NCBI GenBank assembly: GCA_963920705.1
Contig: OY987227.1
Span: 26,021,935 to 26,085,934 of the forward strand
Direction of reading: 5' to 3'
Length of the DNA stretch: 64,000 bases
From: Odiellus spinosus
Lineage: Eukaryota; Arthropoda; Arachnida; Opiliones; Phalangiidae
In this document: piece after piece, positions 61,944 through 64,000 of the stretch
Numbering within the stretch: the first letter of the stretch is position 1
Layout: every line of letters starts with the position of its first letter
Position numbers and translations under genes: made by a program
Notes under the pieces: generated by a model
The model's database searches: none
Seen by the model: the letters and a program-made list of their open reading frames with translations, nothing else
What the model was told of the DNA's origin: nothing

Positions 61944-62269
61944 GAAACCCTCCTTTGAAGTCTACTACTCCAATGTTCCATATAGCGCTCCTCTCTGTAT
62001 GGGTAAAATTCCCAATTTTACGAGTTAGAAGGGGTCCTACTTCATCCCCCCTGTCTACGGAAAATTGGAAATTCTCTCTCTCCACAAACGACGACGTTTT
62101 TTGGACGAACTCCGAGGCTGCTAGAGATATTCGCTCGACGAACTCCCGCTCCGAAAACATCTACCGTTAGGAGGCGTACGAATCGCGCCTTTTGAGAATA
62201 ACCCATACAGAGAGGGGTAGACAAGACCCGGGAGTAATAGACTTCAAAGGAGGGTTTCATCGGCTTCTG
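61944..62269 (+). mobile_element. Family A MITE, copy 18 (left end truncated)
   Basis: 326 bp. The first 12 or so bases of the left inverted repeat are missing (it begins GAAACCCTCC) and no target duplication is visible. It lies inside a larger TTAA-type element. Confidence 0.88.
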
Positions 62270-62405
62270 ATTATATGGTTAACAAGATGTTAAGAAATTT
62301 TGACCAATTTTGATGAGTCAATGTAAAATTTTAGTTATAAAAAGAGATTATTAGCTAGAAAACGCTTTAAATGTGGCTAAAATCCACGCGAGACGCTGTT
62401 TGGTT

Positions 62406-62620
62406 GCGTTAAAACTTAACCGCAAAATAGGCTTAGCTAGATTCATGGGGATCTCGCCTTAACGACGGGCCTTTGCTCATTGGTTGCGTTGACCCATCAA
62501 TGCGAAGAAATTCTGGATCTTTATGAATCCAGCTAAGCCTATTTTCCGGGTAAGGTTTAAATTTGTTTCTAGTTTAATATTTGTTTGTAATTTTTTTACT
62601 GGTTAAATTGCATGCTCCCT
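62406..62620 (+). mobile_element. Foldback TTAA element (family D), decayed copy
   Basis: The inner palindrome (AATAGGCTTAGCTAGATTCA and its complement) and the right arm ending TGCATGCTCCCT survive, followed by TTAA at 62621. The outer left arm is lost. Confidence 0.7.
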
Positions 62621-63217
62621 TTAACTAAGAAACTAGGTTTGAAAGAACAAATATCATTTAATTTCTTTTAATAACGAGTAACTTCATTATCCCTTCAACA
62701 CTAGAAAGAAACCCCTCTACTCCGTCCACCACCGCAACCCTGAAAATTTTATTCACCACAATAAAGAGATCATAGAGCGAAGGGGATATAACTGGCCGCG
62801 GTGAACCGGGCCACCGCTTTTTTCTTTTCGAATTTTTCCGAAAACTTTAGTGTATATATTAATTCAAAATAGGAGGAATAGCCGAGTGTTCTGGTCGGGT
62901 ACAATAAAATAGAGAGAATGGAGGAACTTGAAGGGAAAAAAGAAAGAAAGTGAGTATTCAAATGAAGTATCGCTCGAATTCAAAAGTCCCACGACCCTTC
63001 CCCGCGAGCTCAATTCGAGACCCACCGTTTTTCCTTCAGCGGTAATCAAAGCCCGTTTCGCGCCAGGCCAAGATAAAAATATACAGAGGAGAAATTGAGA
63101 TAAAATAACCGTCTCGTATAACAAAAGAACTTTAAGAGGGAGTGGAGTGAGATGGCTTGAAACAAAGATCTTGCCGCCGGAGCTACGTTCGCATTTGAAT
63201 TATGAGGATTAACAACT

Positions 63218-63587
63218 ATAGCTACGTTCGTTCACACTAGACACTTAAAACCAGGCTGTAAAACCGTTCAAAATAAATAATCTCTATAGATGATCCACAA
63301 AAATTGAGTCTACGACTTAAGGCATGTTGCCGTAGACGTCATCAGCTACGTCATAGCGCTCGTGAGCATCGAGCATTTCTTAAGCTTATTTTTTCTATAT
63401 CCGTGTCTGCTTTCATGGCTTTTTGTTTTTTAAAACCTAGTCTAACCCAACCTTACGTAATTTAATCCGCTTTCACGTTTGTATAGACGTTTTTGGTAAT
63501 GCCGTTTTGAGAAAAGCTAGTATGCCTACATACTGTTACAAAGTTGGTTAATTGTCGGTTTTATAGTCTAGTGCGAACGCGGCTTAT
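63218..63587. mobile_element. Second element with TAGCTACGTTC ends
   Basis: Left TATAGCTACGTTCGTTCACA, right complement TATAAGCCGCGTTCGCACTA, 370 bp. Same terminal family as 19257-19418. It carries no frame of note. Confidence 0.5.
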
Positions 63588-63861
63588 ATGTGTCTCCGAA
63601 AATTGAGTCCAAGGTGACACCTTTACTATCGACCCAAGAGCTAATTAATTACAATATTAATGATTATGATGGATCTATTAATTAGTATATAGTATAAACA
63701 TTATATCCTCAAAAGGAGGCCAAATTTTCAAATTTATTTGGAAATAAACTTAGATCAACCGTTCTCGTACACAATTTTCTAGCTCGCTTAATCGAATAAA
63801 ATTAATATTTAAACGCGGACGGTATATAAAACTTTCTCAGGATATTTACGGTTATATATCA

Positions 63862-64000
63862 CGTACTTGCTCGTGATTGGCGACAAGAACAGCCGCGAAT
63901 ATTAAAAAAATACAGGTCGTGCTAGGCAGCCTAGGCTTAGCATCGGAACTTTGGAAATTGATTATAAAATAAGGAAATATTTTTGGTGAGTTATATTATT
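63862..64000. mobile_element. Palindromic MITE-like element (family F), copy cut by the window edge
   Basis: The sequence from about CTCGTGATTGGCGAC to the end of the window matches the right half of the element at 48669-48992 (ACAGGTCGTGCTAG, GGAACTTTGGAAATTGATT, GGTGAGTTATATTATT). The remainder lies outside. Confidence 0.6.

Larger units (their letters stand above)
61853..62694. mobile_element. TTAA-type element hosting two nested copies
   Basis: Ends AGGGGATAATGAAG and its near complement CTTCATTATCCCT, preceded by TTAA (61849-61852) and followed by TCAA. It contains family A copy 18 and a decayed family D copy. A lone related end (TTAAAGGGATAATGAAGAC) occurs at 27112. Pairing of the two ends is inferred. 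Confidence 0.45.
52817..64000 (-). other. Upstream Dscam intron and unassigned right flank
   Basis: The first base pairs are the pyrimidine-rich acceptor of the exon at 52816. Further right come a half family D element, a TCTCTC run near 53747-53765, the tRNA-like sequence, the TTAA MITE at 56435, two minisatellites, family A copies 17 and 18, and two edge repeats. No earlier Dscam exon (Ig or FNIII) was recognised in these 11 kb. Confidence 0.5.

Overview
This is a eukaryotic nuclear window, very probably from an insect. It is AT-rich, has spliced exons with GT-AG borders, carries a BEL/Pao retrotransposon and is packed with short inverted-repeat transposons. I cannot name the species. No prokaryotic operon, CRISPR array or rRNA is present.

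Host gene. One gene can be supported: a Dscam-family (Down syndrome cell adhesion molecule) receptor on the minus strand. Six exons are visible, in transcript order 52816-52573 (fibronectin III), 48013-47918 (start of the next FNIII), 34427-34178 (FNIII), 30184-29891 (last FNIII), 28977-28807 (linker, transmembrane helix, stop-transfer) and 15515-15217 (cytoplasmic). Intron phases agree at the junctions I can test. The N-terminal Ig region lies beyond the right edge. The exons for the rest of the FNIII domain begun at 48013-47918, for the Ig10 domain and for the start of the next FNIII domain were not found between 34.4 and 47.9 kb. The C-terminal exon(s) below 15.2 kb were not recognised either.

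Mobile DNA. The intron between 34.4 and 47.9 kb holds a complete BEL/Pao LTR retrotransposon (39229-46222, same strand as the gene) with 734-bp LTRs that look identical, a 5-bp target duplication and intact coding regions. Its gag-protease and RT-RNaseH-integrase parts are in one frame, separated by a single TGA followed by CAATTA, the classic leaky-stop context. Three families of non-autonomous DNA elements share 7-bp target duplications and CA...TG ends: family A (18 copies, about 338 bp), family B (3 copies, about 418 bp) and family C (2 copies, about 290 bp). Further families are TTAA-flanked foldback elements, a TAA-flanked Harbinger-like MITE (one copy nested in a family A element), a palindromic family cut by the right edge, and a few smaller inverted repeats.

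Tandem arrays. Three minisatellites stand out. The array at 36746-37207 has a 40-bp unit that reads almost entirely as alternating GAAnn/TTCnn pentamers, the binding pattern of heat shock factor. The array at 57660-58275 has a 40-bp unit related to a hAT-like element at 6952-7307. The array at 59310-59745 has a 16-bp unit and is free of stop codons in every frame. A degraded tRNA-like sequence with a good A box lies at 55303-55377, probably the head of an old SINE. The rest is AT-rich intronic or flanking DNA in which I see no gene.
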